Source: Eustoma russellianum
Lineage: Eukaryota; Streptophyta; Magnoliopsida; Gentianales; Gentianaceae
Direction of reading: 5' to 3'
Assembly: GCA_036186865.1 (NCBI GenBank)
Contig: AP025065.1
Location: forward strand, 4,619,264 to 4,683,263
Length of the DNA stretch: 64,000 nt
Shown: positions 20,876 to 32,739 of the stretch, one piece after another
Layout: the number at the start of each line of letters is the position of its first letter
Numbering within the stretch: the stretch's first letter is position 1
Translations under genes and position numbers: made by a program
The notes under the pieces: generated by a model
Databases searched by the model: none
What the model was told of the DNA's origin: nothing
The model's input: only the letters and a program-made list of their open reading frames with translations

Positions 20876-21180
20876 ATATTCTTCGCGTAGCAGAACTTTA
20901 TACCCTGTGGGTGATCAGTCCACAGCAAATAGAACTTTATACCCCGTGCTGAAAGGTCCACGGCCCCCATAACATATAACTTTATACCCCGTGCTGAAAG
21001 GTCCACGGCCCCATTACATATATCATATATCCGTGCTGAAAGGTCCACGGCCCCATTACATATATCATATATCCGTGCTGAAAGGTCCACGGCCCCATAA
21101 AATACTTTATACCCTGCTGTTGATTCACGGATCACGCTTTTATACCCTGCTTTCGCAGGCGTGACTTTTATACCCTGCGA
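20876..21180. repeat. Tandem array with CGTGCTGAAAGGTCCACGGC core
   Basis: Four good copies of CGTGCTGAAAGGTCCACGGC, spaced about 45-55 bp, alternate with CTTTATACCC phrases; weaker copies continue to 21180. The copy in the other LTR is at about 27225-27530. CCGTG and CACGG at the ends of the core can pair. The open frames here simply reflect the repeat period. Confidence 0.88.
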
Positions 21181-21897
21181 TCAACCAGCAGCCATCTTGT
21201 CTTTCGAAAACTTCAAACTTTTCTTGTAAACACATGTTCTTTCGCAAAGCAATTCTCAAATCAAATGCAAGTGCCCATGTCATGATGCAGAATGCTCATG
21301 TAACATCATATCAAACGTGTAAACATGCACACACACTTTACATATCAAGTACAAAGTCCTGAACCTCTATCACATCCTGCTCGTATCATTTCATGTCCCT
21401 TCGTATTACGAAATCATCTCGAGTTCACACTTAACCTTGCTCGTTCATACTTCCTCAAACACACCCTTTTCGTACCATTTTGTGCTCTTTCATACTGCTA
21501 ACTCACTTTGGATTCATACCTAACTTTACTCATTCACACTTAACGTTTACAACTCAAATACACCTCATCCATACCACTTCATGCCCTTTCGTATCACGAA
21601 TCCACTTCGAATTCATACTTAACCCTACTCATTCACACTTAATGTTTACAACTCTAGCACACTTTCAAAACACTTTGTAATTTATGATCAATGGAAGATA
21701 ATAAAGGTATCTCACACACACATCTTACATATCAAGTATACGGTCTTGCACCTCAAACACTCCCTGTTTGTATCTTTCCAAGTCCGTTCGTCTCACTAAT
21801 TCACTTGGGATTCAATCTTATTCTTACTTAGTCAATCTTACCATCTATTCCTCAATTACACCTCAAATACCATTGCATTTTATGTTCAAAGGAAGTG

Positions 21898-22325
21898 TAT
21901 AAAGTTTCTACACTTACATAGGGCGCCTAAAGGGTAAAAAAGACTTCCAGTATACTTGGAACGCCACATGAGGCGCCTAAAGTGACATAAAGCGCCTATA
22001 CTAGGCGTTCGAAGTGTTCGGGGATGCGCCGTAGACATTGAACGCCTACATGAAGCGCCTAATGTGACATAGAGCGCCTATACTAGGCGTTCGAAGTGTT
22101 TGGGGATGCTTCAGGACACATTGAATGCTACATTAGGCGCCTAATGTGACATAGAGCGCCTAATGTAGGTGTTCGAAGTGTTCTGACGGTTCTAAACTGC
22201 AGTTTTTCTGTACAGGAAAGCTTCAGGACACATTAAACGCTACATTAGGCGCCTAATGTGACTTGAAGCGCCTAATGTAGGTGTTCGAAGTGTTCTGACG
22301 GTTCTAAACTGCAGTTTTTCTGCAG
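21898..22325. repeat. Tandem array of AGGCGCCT palindromes
   Basis: Units of very roughly 100-120 bp contain AGGCGCCTAA and GCGCCTAATGTAGGTGTTCG phrases. The strongest unit has ACATTAGGCGCCTAATGT, a perfect 18-bp palindrome, near 22131 and again near 22241. The matching array is at about 28259-28670 in the other LTR. Confidence 0.88.
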
Positions 22326-23294
22326 TAACTTCCACTCAACACCTTTCTTCTTCAACCCCTTCATGTTCAACCCTTCATGATCCATCTTAGCTCCTGGATT
22401 CATCATGCTTAACACACAACTAACATGATTGGATTCTTAAAAAAGTAGACTAGTATCCCCTTAAACCTTCTATCACTCACAACCTTCAATAGATATCTTC
22501 AAACCTTCCAACCTAACAAGTCTTACAACAATGTCAACATTCATCCCTCCACTCCCTGCAAACACACTCAAAGCATCCAAGGTGTAATCACCAAACTTAA
22601 GAACTTACACAAGGACAATGAACACATCACGTATAACACTCTTGTGGGCATATTTAACAACAAAGATCACAACATAATTATTTTCAGATATTGGCCCAAA
22701 GAACATAACTTTGCTCAACAACAACAATGATTACACATATAATAAAGCATTTAGCATAGACAAGTCAAAACTACCAATGTGTGATCCAAGTTTTCTCTTT
22801 GTAAGAACATAGGGCCTAAAGTATCAAAATTTGCGTAAAGCGTATAGAAAAATTACTTGCCTTTGTTTCTAGTTAGCCTTACGAGTGTACTGCAGGATTT
22901 CGAGAAAGGTTGCACCTAGATTGACCGCTCTTTCTTCCTTTTCTTCTTCTCTTCTTCTTCTTTCTCTTTTCTCCTTCTCTTTTCTCTCTAGGCGTTTTTC
23001 TTCCCCTTCTCTTTGTTTGTAACCGGCCTCTTCTAGACTAATGGGGAGTTATACTTCTTTGTGTAACTCCCCCATCATTTAAGTGGGGAGGGGTATTTTG
23101 GGTATTTCAGCATAATTTCTTAGTTTCCCTACTTTGCTTATTTTCCCACCTGTATTTTATCCACTCAACCTCGTAAACCTATGCATTTAATGAAATTATA
23201 CTTAAAGTTGTTTTCTAATTATTAACGGTCGGACTTAAAAGTTACGGGGTATGACATTCCACCCCCCTTACAAAAAGTTTCGTCCTCGAAACTT

Positions 23295-25362
23295 GTGTAC
23301 CTTAATTGAAGAATTGAGGATACTTATCCCGCATCCGCTCTTCAAGTTTCCAAGTAGCTTTCCGTTTCATGTGATTGTTCCACTGGACCTTCACATAAGA
23401 GATCACCCGTTTCCTCAACACTTGGTCCTTTCGTTCTACGATCCTCACAGGTATCTCTTCATATATAACCTCACTATTGAGTTCCAAAGGTTGCGCTTTG
23501 AGCACACTGATCGGATCTGTCACATACTTCCTTAACTGAGATATATGAAATACCTTTTGGACTTGCACCAATACCGGAGGTAACGCCAACTCATATGCCA
23601 AAACTCCCATCTTCTCAAGTATCTCATACGGACCAATAGAACGGGGACTTCAATTGCCCTTCACTCCAATATCATAGTACCCTTTTTTTAGGTGATATTC
23701 TCAAATAAACCTTTCCACCTACATTAAACTCCAAAGGTTGTCATTTAGAATCCGTCTAACTTTTGTTGCGGTCCTGAGCCGACTTGAGTCTCTCTCGAGT
23801 GATTCTCGCGCTTCCTAATGTCTTCTCGAGTCGTTCATGTTCGGTGATGGTCCTCCCACCGAATTAATCCCAATAAACCGGGGCTCTACACTTCCTTTCA
23901 TACAAAGCTTCAAAAGGGCCATATCAATTGCACTGTGGTGACTGTTATTATGATAGAACTCCATCAACTTCACCATTACATCCCCAACTCCTTTTGAAAT
24001 CTAGAACACCAGCTTTTAACCAGTCTTTTAGGTTATGCGTAGTCCGTTCAGACTGTCCATGTCTGAGGGTGATAGGATGTACTCATCCTTAACTCCTTAC
24101 CCAGGGCTCTCTAGAATACTATCCAGAGCTTGGAAGTGAACCGTTGATTTCGGTCAGACATTATACTTATTGGAACACCCTGTAGGCTGACAATGTTGTC
24201 CATATCTAAACTTACCAACTTCGGAGAGATACTTTCCTCGAGACCGATAGAAAATGTGCAGATTGGTCGATCGATCCACAATCACCAAAATCATGTTATA
24301 TCCACTTTTTTTTCGGTAATCAACCACAAAGTCCATAGCGATAAGTTCCTATCTCTACCCTGGAAGCTCCAACGGTATCACTAATCCACTAGGTTGTTGG
24401 TGTTCAGTCTCAACTTACTGACACACCAGACATCTCCCAATGAACTCCGCAATGTGTCTCTTCATCTTACACCACCAATAATATTGTTAGCGATCCTTGT
24501 ACATTCTGGTGCTACCATGATTTATTGATAACCTTGAGCTGTAAGCCCCCTTAAAAATTTCTTTTCTTAGCTCATCTAAATCATGTACACACATTTTTCC
24601 TCTAACATAAGTTCCTGTCCACCTTGGTCTGAAATCCATCAATCTGACTATACCTCAGTTTCCCAGCAATATGACCCACAGTCCTATTCTTATTTCGAGC
24701 TTCTTTCAACCAATCCATCAAACTCGGGGTGACGGTCAATGATGCGAAAACATTACTATAGAGTCAACAGAAACCAAGCTAAATTCTTCTATTTCTCTCT
24801 CAAGTAGTGACTGTCGCGCATGGTTAGATTTTCCGTTTAATACATTGGCCACTTTATTAGCTCTTCCTGGATGGTAATTAATGGTTAAGCCGTAGTCCTT
24901 TTGTAGTTCCAACCCTCTTAGCTGTCTCATGCTTAGCTGTCCTGAGGCATACGCGATAACTCGTTCGTATTACATCAAAACACAGTCTACAAGTGAAGTA
25001 TCAACTAAACTCAATTTGGATGGAAAGTCATAACTTACGCTACAGTTTACGTACCTAGACTGTTTTTTTTGACACATCACTACATATCACAACCCATCAG
25101 TACCAGAAGGTTGAGCCAATACTGGAGCTATGGTTAACCTCCTCTTACGCTCCGTGAAGCTTTTCTCGCATTATGCCGTCCACTCAAACTTGGACTTCTT
25201 TTGAGTAAGGCAATTGAGAAACATCGCTATTGTCGACAGTCCCTCGACAAACTTCCTATAATAACTAGCTAGACCCAAGAAACGCCGACTTCGGTGTCAT
25301 TCGTAGATCTAGACCACTTGGTAATAAGTTCAACTTCCTTCAATCAACAGCAATTCCCTTGA
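23295..25362 (-). pseudogene. Tekay-C pol remnant: end of RT, RNase H, integrase, chromodomain-like tail
   Basis: Homology to Tekay-A pol runs along the whole stretch in many short frames. Recognisable pieces are the chromodomain-like end (VFHISQLRKYVTD, YVKVQWNNHMKRKATWKLEE; 23302-23610), the first integrase aspartate (MDFVVDYRKKSGYNMI; 24154-24336), RNase H (YHPGRANKVANVL; 24736-24930), and RT connection sequence near 25200-25340. The RT palm with its catalytic aspartates is missing. At about 25355-25365 RT sequence joins directly to protease sequence at ATTCCCTT, a string present in similar form on both sides in Tekay-A, so a short-homology deletion removed about 1 kb. Confidence 0.88.
24987..25054 (-). 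other. Proposed 68-bp intron in Tekay-C RNase H
   Basis: On the minus strand it starts GTACGTAAACTG and ends CACTTGTAG. Removing it joins CTA-G to AC-TGT-GTT, continuing RNase H at the same codon and in the same phase (1) as the 67-bp interval of Tekay-A, although the two interval sequences are hardly alike. Confidence 0.72.
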
Positions 25363-26340
25363 AAGGTTATACCTTCCATCACAGAATTCTTAACTGTCAC
25401 TTGTTTTAATCGATAGTCAATGTTTATGTGAAATCGTAATTTGATCTTGGACGCTTGGACACAGTATGGAATCTCCAGCCATTCTGGTGAACCACAAAGG
25501 CACTTAACAAATCCCTTTGCCACAAAAGAGGGGTTCACGCCGCTATCAAAAGTACATTGGTGAATATCTTGTTCACTAAAATTGTACCTCATACCACATC
25601 GGCGACTTCCAAATATCCATGGCAATCATGACATTAACGCGGACATTCGTCCTCGGCTGCTGAGCGACTTCTCCCAGAGCATTCTTTCTCATCTCTGAGC
25701 AATCTCGAATAAGGTTTCCCACTTGTCCGCATCGATAACATGTTCTTTCCAACTTCCTACATTCGCCGACATGACCCTTATTGAAGTGCGGCAAACTCTT
25801 TCAACCTGCTGTACAACTAAATTCTGTTGTGGGGGTCTATGAAATTTTCTCAACCGAGCCTCTCTTCAGAACCATGATCCAATGTCCTGGCCTGCCACCA
25901 ACTCAAATCTCTTCTCTAACCTCTTACCTTTGTCGGAGTATCCTGCATCGGCCTTTCTTGCCGCCACTCTACGGAAATCACTCTCGACGTGAAAACATGC
26001 ATCCATCATGTCCTCGTATGTTCTCATCCATGCGTTTACAATTGCTGACTGAATTCTTCAGTCCAAACCTCGTTCGAACTTTGTCATCTTTAAGCGATTA
26101 TCAGGCATAATCGCAGGAGCGAACTTACCCAAAGCATGGACATGGTCGGCATACTCCGGCATTATCATCCGACTCTGTTTTAGCCCGTCGAACGCCCTTA
26201 TCTTGTCTAAGATCGCTGTCTTGGGCACGTAATACTTCAGAAAGGCATCACAAAGTTGTATCCAAGAGATCAATGGGGTCTGACAATTTAAATTATTATA
26301 GAAATTTAAATGATATACGCGCTCGCACACACCCAACCCA
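25363..26340 (-). pseudogene. Tekay-C gag C-terminus and protease remnant
   Basis: The protease piece (25344-25625) keeps a recognisable TFDSGVNPSF at the active site. The zinc knuckle CYRCGQVGNLIRDC (25576-25794) has asparagine where the metal-binding histidine should be. Capsid sequence (ISWIQLCDAFLKYYVPKTA, then YADHVHALGKF) is at 26058-26336. Gag and protease are collinear here with no 86-bp interval between them, unlike Tekay-A. The gag N-terminus is deleted: capsid sequence meets leader-like sequence near 26282. Confidence 0.85.
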
Positions 26341-26475
26341 GATCATACTTATACTCTAGAAAATCATCACTTATACCTAAGGATCAAACTTAAGGGAAAA
26401 TCACATCTTAATTTGCTATAAGATAATGAACCTAAGTTTCCGAGATAGATCTGAAGCCTAGTCTCTGACACCACC
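26341..26475 (-). other. Tekay-C leader with altered primer site
   Basis: This is a short leader before the 5' LTR. The minus strand reads TGGTGTCAGAGACTAGG beside the LTR, an initiator-Met type primer site with changes from TGGTATCAGAGC. Either the changes arose after insertion or this copy primes poorly. Confidence 0.8.
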
Positions 26476-29400
26476 TGTAGCGCCCCAGCCCGACGCTGTC
26501 ATCGGAACCAGTGCACCCGCCGTAGTCTACTATGAGAACTACAAAGCGTCAAAGCGGATCAAGCATACATCATCTATGACGTAAGATAAATCAGCGGAAA
26601 CGTCATAAAATCTAAAACTTCATCGTCAATAATACAACCAGAAAATGCAGCGGAAATAAAAGGTGTTTGTTCATCTAGCTATTATAAGTTCCAGAACAAC
26701 ATTATAACACTGAGTTTCCAAACTTAAAGAAAATAGTCCAGCATCTATCTATTCCCATGTCCGTCATCCCATTGAGCCCACTCGCCATTGTCTTCGATAA
26801 ATATCAACTCATATTCAGGCTCACCTGAAAAGGAATAGAGTAACTGTTCTTAGCGAAATTATCGCCAGCAAGTAACCCGTCTATACACCTTACGGGATCA
26901 CACACGACGAGCAATCAGTGTATAAGTCATTGCCCAAAATAAGATGCTCGGGTTCACAAATAGCATCTTCATAAGAATTCCTCAAACAGATAAAACACAT
27001 AAATGATACACGGATACGAGAACAAACATGTACTAAAACAACATATCACATAAGCATTTCATAAGCTAGTCACATTTCTTACATGTCAAATCTTATGCTT
27101 CGTGTAATATGATGCATGAACTTCTTTAAAACCACACACAACACCCATGCATAAGTCTTCTTTCATAAACATGTCATGCGTGTCATTTCACAAACTTTTC
27201 ATAATACTTCTTATCATATTCTTCGCGTAGCAGAACTTTATACCCTGTGGGTGATCAGTCCACAGCAAATAGAACTTTATACCCCGTGCTGAAAGGTCCA
27301 CGGCCCCATAACATATAACTTTATACCCCGTGCTGAAAGGTCCACGGCCCCATTACATATATCATATATCCGTGCTGAAAGGTCCACGGCCCCATTACAT
27401 ATATCATATATCCGTGCTGAAAGGTCCACGGCCCCATAAAATACTTTATACCCTGCTGTTGATTCACAGATCACGCTTTTATACCCTGCTTTCGCAGGCG
27501 TGACTTTTATACCCTGCGATCAACCAGCAGCCATCTTGTCTTTCGAAAACTTCAAACTTTTCTTGTAAACACATGTTCTTTCGCAAAGCAATTCTCAAAT
27601 CAAATGCAAGTGCCCATGTCATGATGCAGAATGCTCATGTAACATCATATCAAACGTGTAAACATGCACACACACTTTACATATCAAGTACAAAGTCCTG
27701 AACCTCTATCACATCCTGCTCGTATCATTTCATGTCCCTTCGTATTACGAAATCATCTCGAGTTCACACTTAACCTTGCTCGTTCATACTTCCTCAAACA
27801 CACCCTTTTCGTACCATTTTGTGCTCTTTCATACTGCTAACTCACTTTGGATTCATACCTAACTTTACTCATTCACACTTAACGTTTACAACTCAAATAC
27901 ACCTCATCCATACCACTTCATGCCCTTTCGTATCACGAATCCACTTCGAATTCATACTTAACCCTACTCATTCACACTTAATGTTTACAACTCTAGCACA
28001 CTTTCAAAACACTTTGTAATTTATGATCAATGGAAGATAATAAAGGTATCTCACACACACATCTTACATATCAAGTATACGGTCTTGCACCTCAAACACT
28101 CCCTGTTTGTATCTTTCCAAGTCCGTTCGTCTCACTAATTCACTTGGGATTCAATCTTATTCTTACTTAGTCAATCTTACCATCTATTCCTCAATTACAC
28201 CTCAAATACCATTGCATTTTATGTTCAAAGGAAGTGTATAAAGTTTCTACACTTACATAGGGCGCCTAAAGGGTAAAAAAGACTTCCAGTATACTTGGAA
28301 CGCCACATGAGGCGCCTAAAGTGACATAAAGCGCCTATACTAGGCGTTCGAAGTGTTCGGGGATGCGCCGTAGACATTGAACGCCTACATGAAGCGCCTA
28401 ATGTGACATAGAGCGCCTATACTAGGCGTTCGAAGTGTTTGGGGATGCTTCAGGACACATTGAACGCTACATTAGGCGCCTAATGTGACATAGAGCGCCT
28501 AATGTAGGTGTTCGAAATGTTCTGACGGTTCTAAACTGCAGTTTTTCTGTACGAGAAAGCTTCAGGACACATTGAATGCTACATTAGGCGCCTGATGTGA
28601 CTTGAAGCGCCTAATGTAGGTGTTCGAAGTGTTCTGACGATTCTAAACTGCAGTTTTTCTGCAGTAACTTCTACTCAACACCTTTCTTCAACCCCTTCAT
28701 GTTCAACCCTTCATGATCCATCTTAGCTCCTGGATTCATCATGCTTAACACACAACTAACATGATTGGATTCTTAAACAAGTAGACTAGTATCCCCTTAA
28801 ACCTTCTATCACTCACAACCTTTAATAGATATCTTCCAACCTTCCAACCTAACAAGTCTTACAACAATGTCAACATTCATCCCTCCACTCCCTACAAACA
28901 CACTCAAAGCATCCAAGGTGTAATCACCAAACTTAAGAACTTACACAAGGACAATGAACACATCACGTATAACACTCTTGTGGGCATATTTAACAACAAA
29001 GATCACAACATAATTATTTTCAGATATTGGCCCAAAGAACATAACTTTGCTCAACAACAACAACGATTACACATATAATAAAGCATTTAGCATAGGCAAG
29101 TCAAAACTACCAATGTGTGATCCAAGTTTTCTCTTTGTAAGAACATAGGGCCTAAAGTATCAAAATTTGCGTAAAGCGTATAGAAAGATTACTTGCCTTT
29201 GTTTCTAGTTAGCCTTACGAGTGTACTACAGGATTTCGAGAAAGGTTGCACCTAGATTGACCGCTCTTTCTTCCTTTTCTTCTTCTCTTCTTCTTCTTTC
29301 TCTTTTCTCCTTCTCTTTTCTCTCTAGGCGTTTTTCTTCCCCTTCTCTTTGTTTGTAACCGGCCTCTTCTAGACTAATGGGGAGTTATACTTCTTTGTGT

Positions 29401-29591
29401 AACTCCCCCATCATTTAAGTGGGGAGGGTATTTTGGGTATTTCAGCATAATTTCTTAGTTTCCCTACTTTGCTTATTTTCCCACCTGTATTTTATCCACT
29501 CAACCTCGTAAACCTATGCATTTAATGAAATTATACTTAAAGTTGTTTTCTAATTATTAACGGTCGGACTTAAAAGTTACGGGGTATGACA
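26476..29591 (-). repeat. 5' LTR of Tekay-C, 3116 bp
   Basis: This is the partner of 20136-23256 with both tandem arrays conserved in number and order. Only scattered substitutions and very short indels separate the two. It ends ...GGTATGACA and is followed at once by the rest of the Copia-1 LTR. Confidence 0.95.
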
Positions 29592-30424
29592 GAGGTGTAC
29601 ATCCAAGTCTTGAATATGATTGGTGTTTAACCCAAGGATCAAGCTTGGTTCGTGTTGTAATTTGGTTCATACCATAGCGAAATCCAAGTAAAGGTGTTCA
29701 TTGGAACTGGAGTAGGTCACATTGACCGAACCAGGATAAATCCTTGGTGTTCTTGTCTTCTTTATATTTTTCTATTTTCTACCCGTTTTTCACTGCAGAT
29801 TTCACATAACTTCTCACGTTTTGAAAAATAGCTAAACACCTGAAAAATTCATGATTTTTGGTGGAATTATACTTCAGACTGTTAGCTTTCATTTGCAATA
29901 AGAATCACTTGATTTGAGCAAGGGAAAGTTAGTCCTTCAGTCGTTGCAAGATAACTGCTCTAATCTGGCTACAATCTGACTAGTTTTGAGAAAACTTGAA
30001 TTCTGTTTTAACCAAGAATTGTTTAAGGTCAGGGCCTTTTGGAATCATAAACTAGACATACTAAGGAGTGTTTTTGACATAAAGATCAACCTTTTTGGTT
30101 ATGTATTCAAATAGAAACACGTTTTCTAATATCAGCAATATTCTGTCCAGATTGACCATCTGAATCTGTTTATTTGTTTGACTTATTTTTATCTAAGTTT
30201 TGGACAGGGTCTTGTCAAGACATTGAAGTTAAGTTCTAGAAATTTTCATAATTTTTAGAGTTGTGTACAAGGATTTTTAAATTTTTCAAAAACAGAATCT
30301 GAATCTGAGGTGGTCTCAGATTCTGTTTTCAAAGGGGATTTTAATCAAGGGTAGTAGTGTAATTTCCGCTAACCACTATTCACCCCACCTCTAGTGGTGT
30401 TTATTGCTAGTGTACGGTCCAACA
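29592..30424 (+). repeat. 5' LTR of Copia-1, second part
   Basis: It continues the interrupted LTR, aligning with 49481-50326, and ends ...ACGGTCCAACA directly before the primer site. The end carries CCTCTAGTGGTGTTTATTG, which is also seen inverted at the start of the solo LTR at 55490. Confidence 0.94.
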
Positions 30425-30442
30425 ATTGGTATCAGAGCGAGG
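30425..30442 (+). other. Primer-binding site of Copia-1
   Basis: ATTGGTATCAGAGCGAGG follows the LTR directly and matches the plant initiator-Met tRNA primer site. It shows that Copia-1 is on the plus strand. Confidence 0.93.
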
Positions 30443-30546
30443 TCTACACCACTCAAATAAACAAGATTCAACACCATACGAACAAGACAAGGCCAAGAAA
30501 CAACAATTCAAAGTAGCCTGCTAATCTCAAATTAAAGGTACATACA

Positions 30547-31912
30547 ATGGCCATAGTTTCTCACAAAGGTGAGTTGTAAGGTATGTCTCCACAACGTCCT
30601 CTTCTCTTCGATGGAAATAATTTCATTCATTGGAAACTTAGAATGCATCTATTCTTAATGGCTATAGAAATCGATTTATAGTCTATAGTTGAAGATGGAC
30701 CGTACATTCCAATGAAAATTGTACTAGTTAGTGGAGTCACACAAGAATTTGAAAAATATAAAAGTGAATGGTCTTCCGAAGATAAAAAGAAAATGTCCAT
30801 GAATGCTAAGGCAATGCATTTATTGTTAAAGGACTAACAACTTCTGAAGCATGATATGTTTCGAATTGCACAAGTATACACGACATATGAAAATCTTTAG
30901 AATTAAAGCATGAAGGTACTAGCGGTGTAAAAGAGTCAAAAATAAACATGCTTATGTCTGAGCTTGAATCTTTCAAAATGTTGCCGAATGAATCAATAAC
31001 ATCTATGGATTTGAGGATTACTAACATTTTCAATGCTCTTGAAGCTTTAGGAAATCATTTACCAACAACGAGAAGGTTCAAAAGGTGCTGCGAAACCTTC
31101 CTGCTGAATGGGATCCTAAGGTCATGGTGATTGAAGAAATAAAATCAGTCACAAAAATGGACGAATTAATAGGCTCACTAATAGTATACGAGGTAAAACT
31201 AAACCAACGGAAGTCCGAGTCATTTAAATCATCCGGTAAGTCTATGGCTTTCAAATCAACTGAGTCACATACAAATAATGATGATAGTAATAGTGAAAAT
31301 GAATTAGACGATGACTTAATATTAATAGCTAGAAAACTTAGAAAGTTTTTTAAACGGTCTAATAGGAATAGACAACAATCTTCTTCTTCTTCTTCTCAAC
31401 CTAAGAAAAATAACTCTAATAGCAACAAATGGTATAATCCAGAGTTAAAATGTTATGAATGTGCCCAAAAAGGACACATCTCTTATGATTGTACGACAAA
31501 GAAAAACGCCAACAATAATAATAATAAACAAGACAAAGAGATGCAAAAATCAAAGGCAAAGGGGACCAAGTCAAGAAGAGGCAAACGAGCAATAAAGGCG
31601 AGCACGTGGAGCGACTCGTCTGACTCAGAATCTGACACTGAGGAAGCTCAAGTCTGCTTCGTATCCAACGAGGTAAGTTCTTCATCTGATGAAGTTTCTG
31701 ATAATGAAATGTATGAAGAATTTTTAAAGATGCATGCTCACTGTAAAAGGCTCTCTAAAGAAAACAAGAAACTAATTGAAGAAAATGACAAGTTGAGGAC
31801 GTCCAACTTGGAATTTTCCGATCAATTAGAATCTTTTAAACAAGAGTTACTAATACTCTTGATTCTTTTGAGATTAAAATTGAATCATATAGAAAAAATG
31901 AACAAACATTAA
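30547..31912 (+). pseudogene. Copia-1 gag, N-terminal and zinc-knuckle parts
   Basis: The start is ATG at 30547, as in the Copia-2 gag. The first frame has stops after 10 codons and again further on, but shows PQRPLLFDGNNFIHWKLRM and FLMAIEID, the UBN2-type capsid start. Later frames (30948-31130, 31085-31912) continue capsid with WDPKVMVIEEIKS and reach one CCHC knuckle, CYECAQKGHISYDC. The stretch after it is acidic and serine-rich with coiled-coil character (ENKKLIEENDKLRTSNLE). The product would have been the particle shell and RNA-binding protein. Several stops and at least two frameshifts make it dead. Confidence 0.9.
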
Positions 31913-31926
31913 AAACTGAAAATAGT

Positions 31927-32676
31927 ATGTTGAAATCTAAGTTAGAAAGTTGTAAAAATGAGATAGTTCGACTTAAATATTCTAAACTAAACTTAGAAAA
32001 AATGTTGGAACAATTTAAGTCTGGAACCAACATGCTAGATTCACTGATATCGTCACAAAAATATGGAAGCGACAAAACTGGATTAGGATATAAAGAAGAA
32101 GATGTCAAAGTAGATAAAAAGACTAAGTTTGTTTCGTCAAGTACTAAACAACCTTATAAAGCAACAAAAATAAAATCAACTTTTCCTGTTACATCTTCTT
32201 CTACTCCTTCTTCTGCTTATTCCAAGATAAAAATGCAACACATACCCACAAAAGCACACACATATAAACGTACAACTAGACAAGACTTTACATCTAGACC
32301 ACATAGAAATTATGCCTATATGTATACAAATGTATATAGACAAAATCAAATGCATCCAACTTATTATGAACCTAAGTATAGACAACATTCATATAAGACT
32401 TATAGAAATGCATATGAACACACATACATAACGCCATTCAAGAAACAAAATCATATGTCTTTCACTCATTATCAAAATCGGCCAAGACATAGTATTTATC
32501 AACCAAGATATAACATGTATAACAATGTATCATCTTTTAAATGCAATGTTCAAATACATGTTAATCCTTTATATTCAACTAATGTCAAATATGTGCCTAG
32601 AAGGTACATCCAAGTTTGGATACCTAAGGGATATCTAAACAAGGGTAGTGCCCCTAACATTCAAGGACTCAAGTAA
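31927..32676 (+). pseudogene. Copia-1 gag C-terminal extension
   Basis: This is 250 codons open, with KLNLEKMLEQFKSGTNML then a basic, tyrosine- and glutamine-rich region and an ending VWIPKGYLNKG. The Copia-2 counterpart (39893-40453) has the same layout: NTNLEKMMKQFDTGSNML, TGLGY and VWVPKGTFTK. Such a long hydrophilic region between zinc knuckle and protease is usual in Sireviruses. It is one frame away from the preceding segment. Confidence 0.87.
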
Positions 32677-32739
32677 AGGATATCTAAAAATTTGTCTCCA
32701 TTGTAGAAAAATAGCAAGGAATGCAAGGAGGCAAAGTCA

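Larger units (their letters stand above)
20136..23256 (-). repeat. 3' LTR of Tekay-C, 3121 bp
   Basis: It runs TGTAGCGCCCCAG... to ...GGGGTATGACA on the plus strand, followed by the polypurine tract. GTGCAC is at 20171-20176, 35 bp from the edge, with a CCGA/TCGG hairpin at 20150-20165. Two tandem arrays are listed separately. The U3-side end has a pyrimidine-rich tract near 22930-23000. Confidence 0.95.
20136..29591 (-). mobile_element. Tekay-C: decayed Ty3/gypsy element nested in Copia-1 5' LTR
   Basis: Two LTRs of about 3.1 kb surround 3.2 kb of broken gag-pol. The LTR tips and the sequence beside the polypurine tract match the Tekay-A/B pattern. The interior lacks the gag N-terminus and most of RT and has many stops and frameshifts, yet the LTRs differ by only about 1 percent by eye. 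The flanks rejoin exactly as in the uninterrupted 3' LTR of Copia-1 (GAGTTGYATA then GAGGTGTACATCC at 49470), with no target duplication. Confidence 0.93.

Noticed and set aside
20876..21180. Regularly spaced repeats that could suggest a CRISPR array
   Set aside because: Repeats and spacers are both conserved between LTRs, units grade into each other, and the context is a eukaryotic LTR element.
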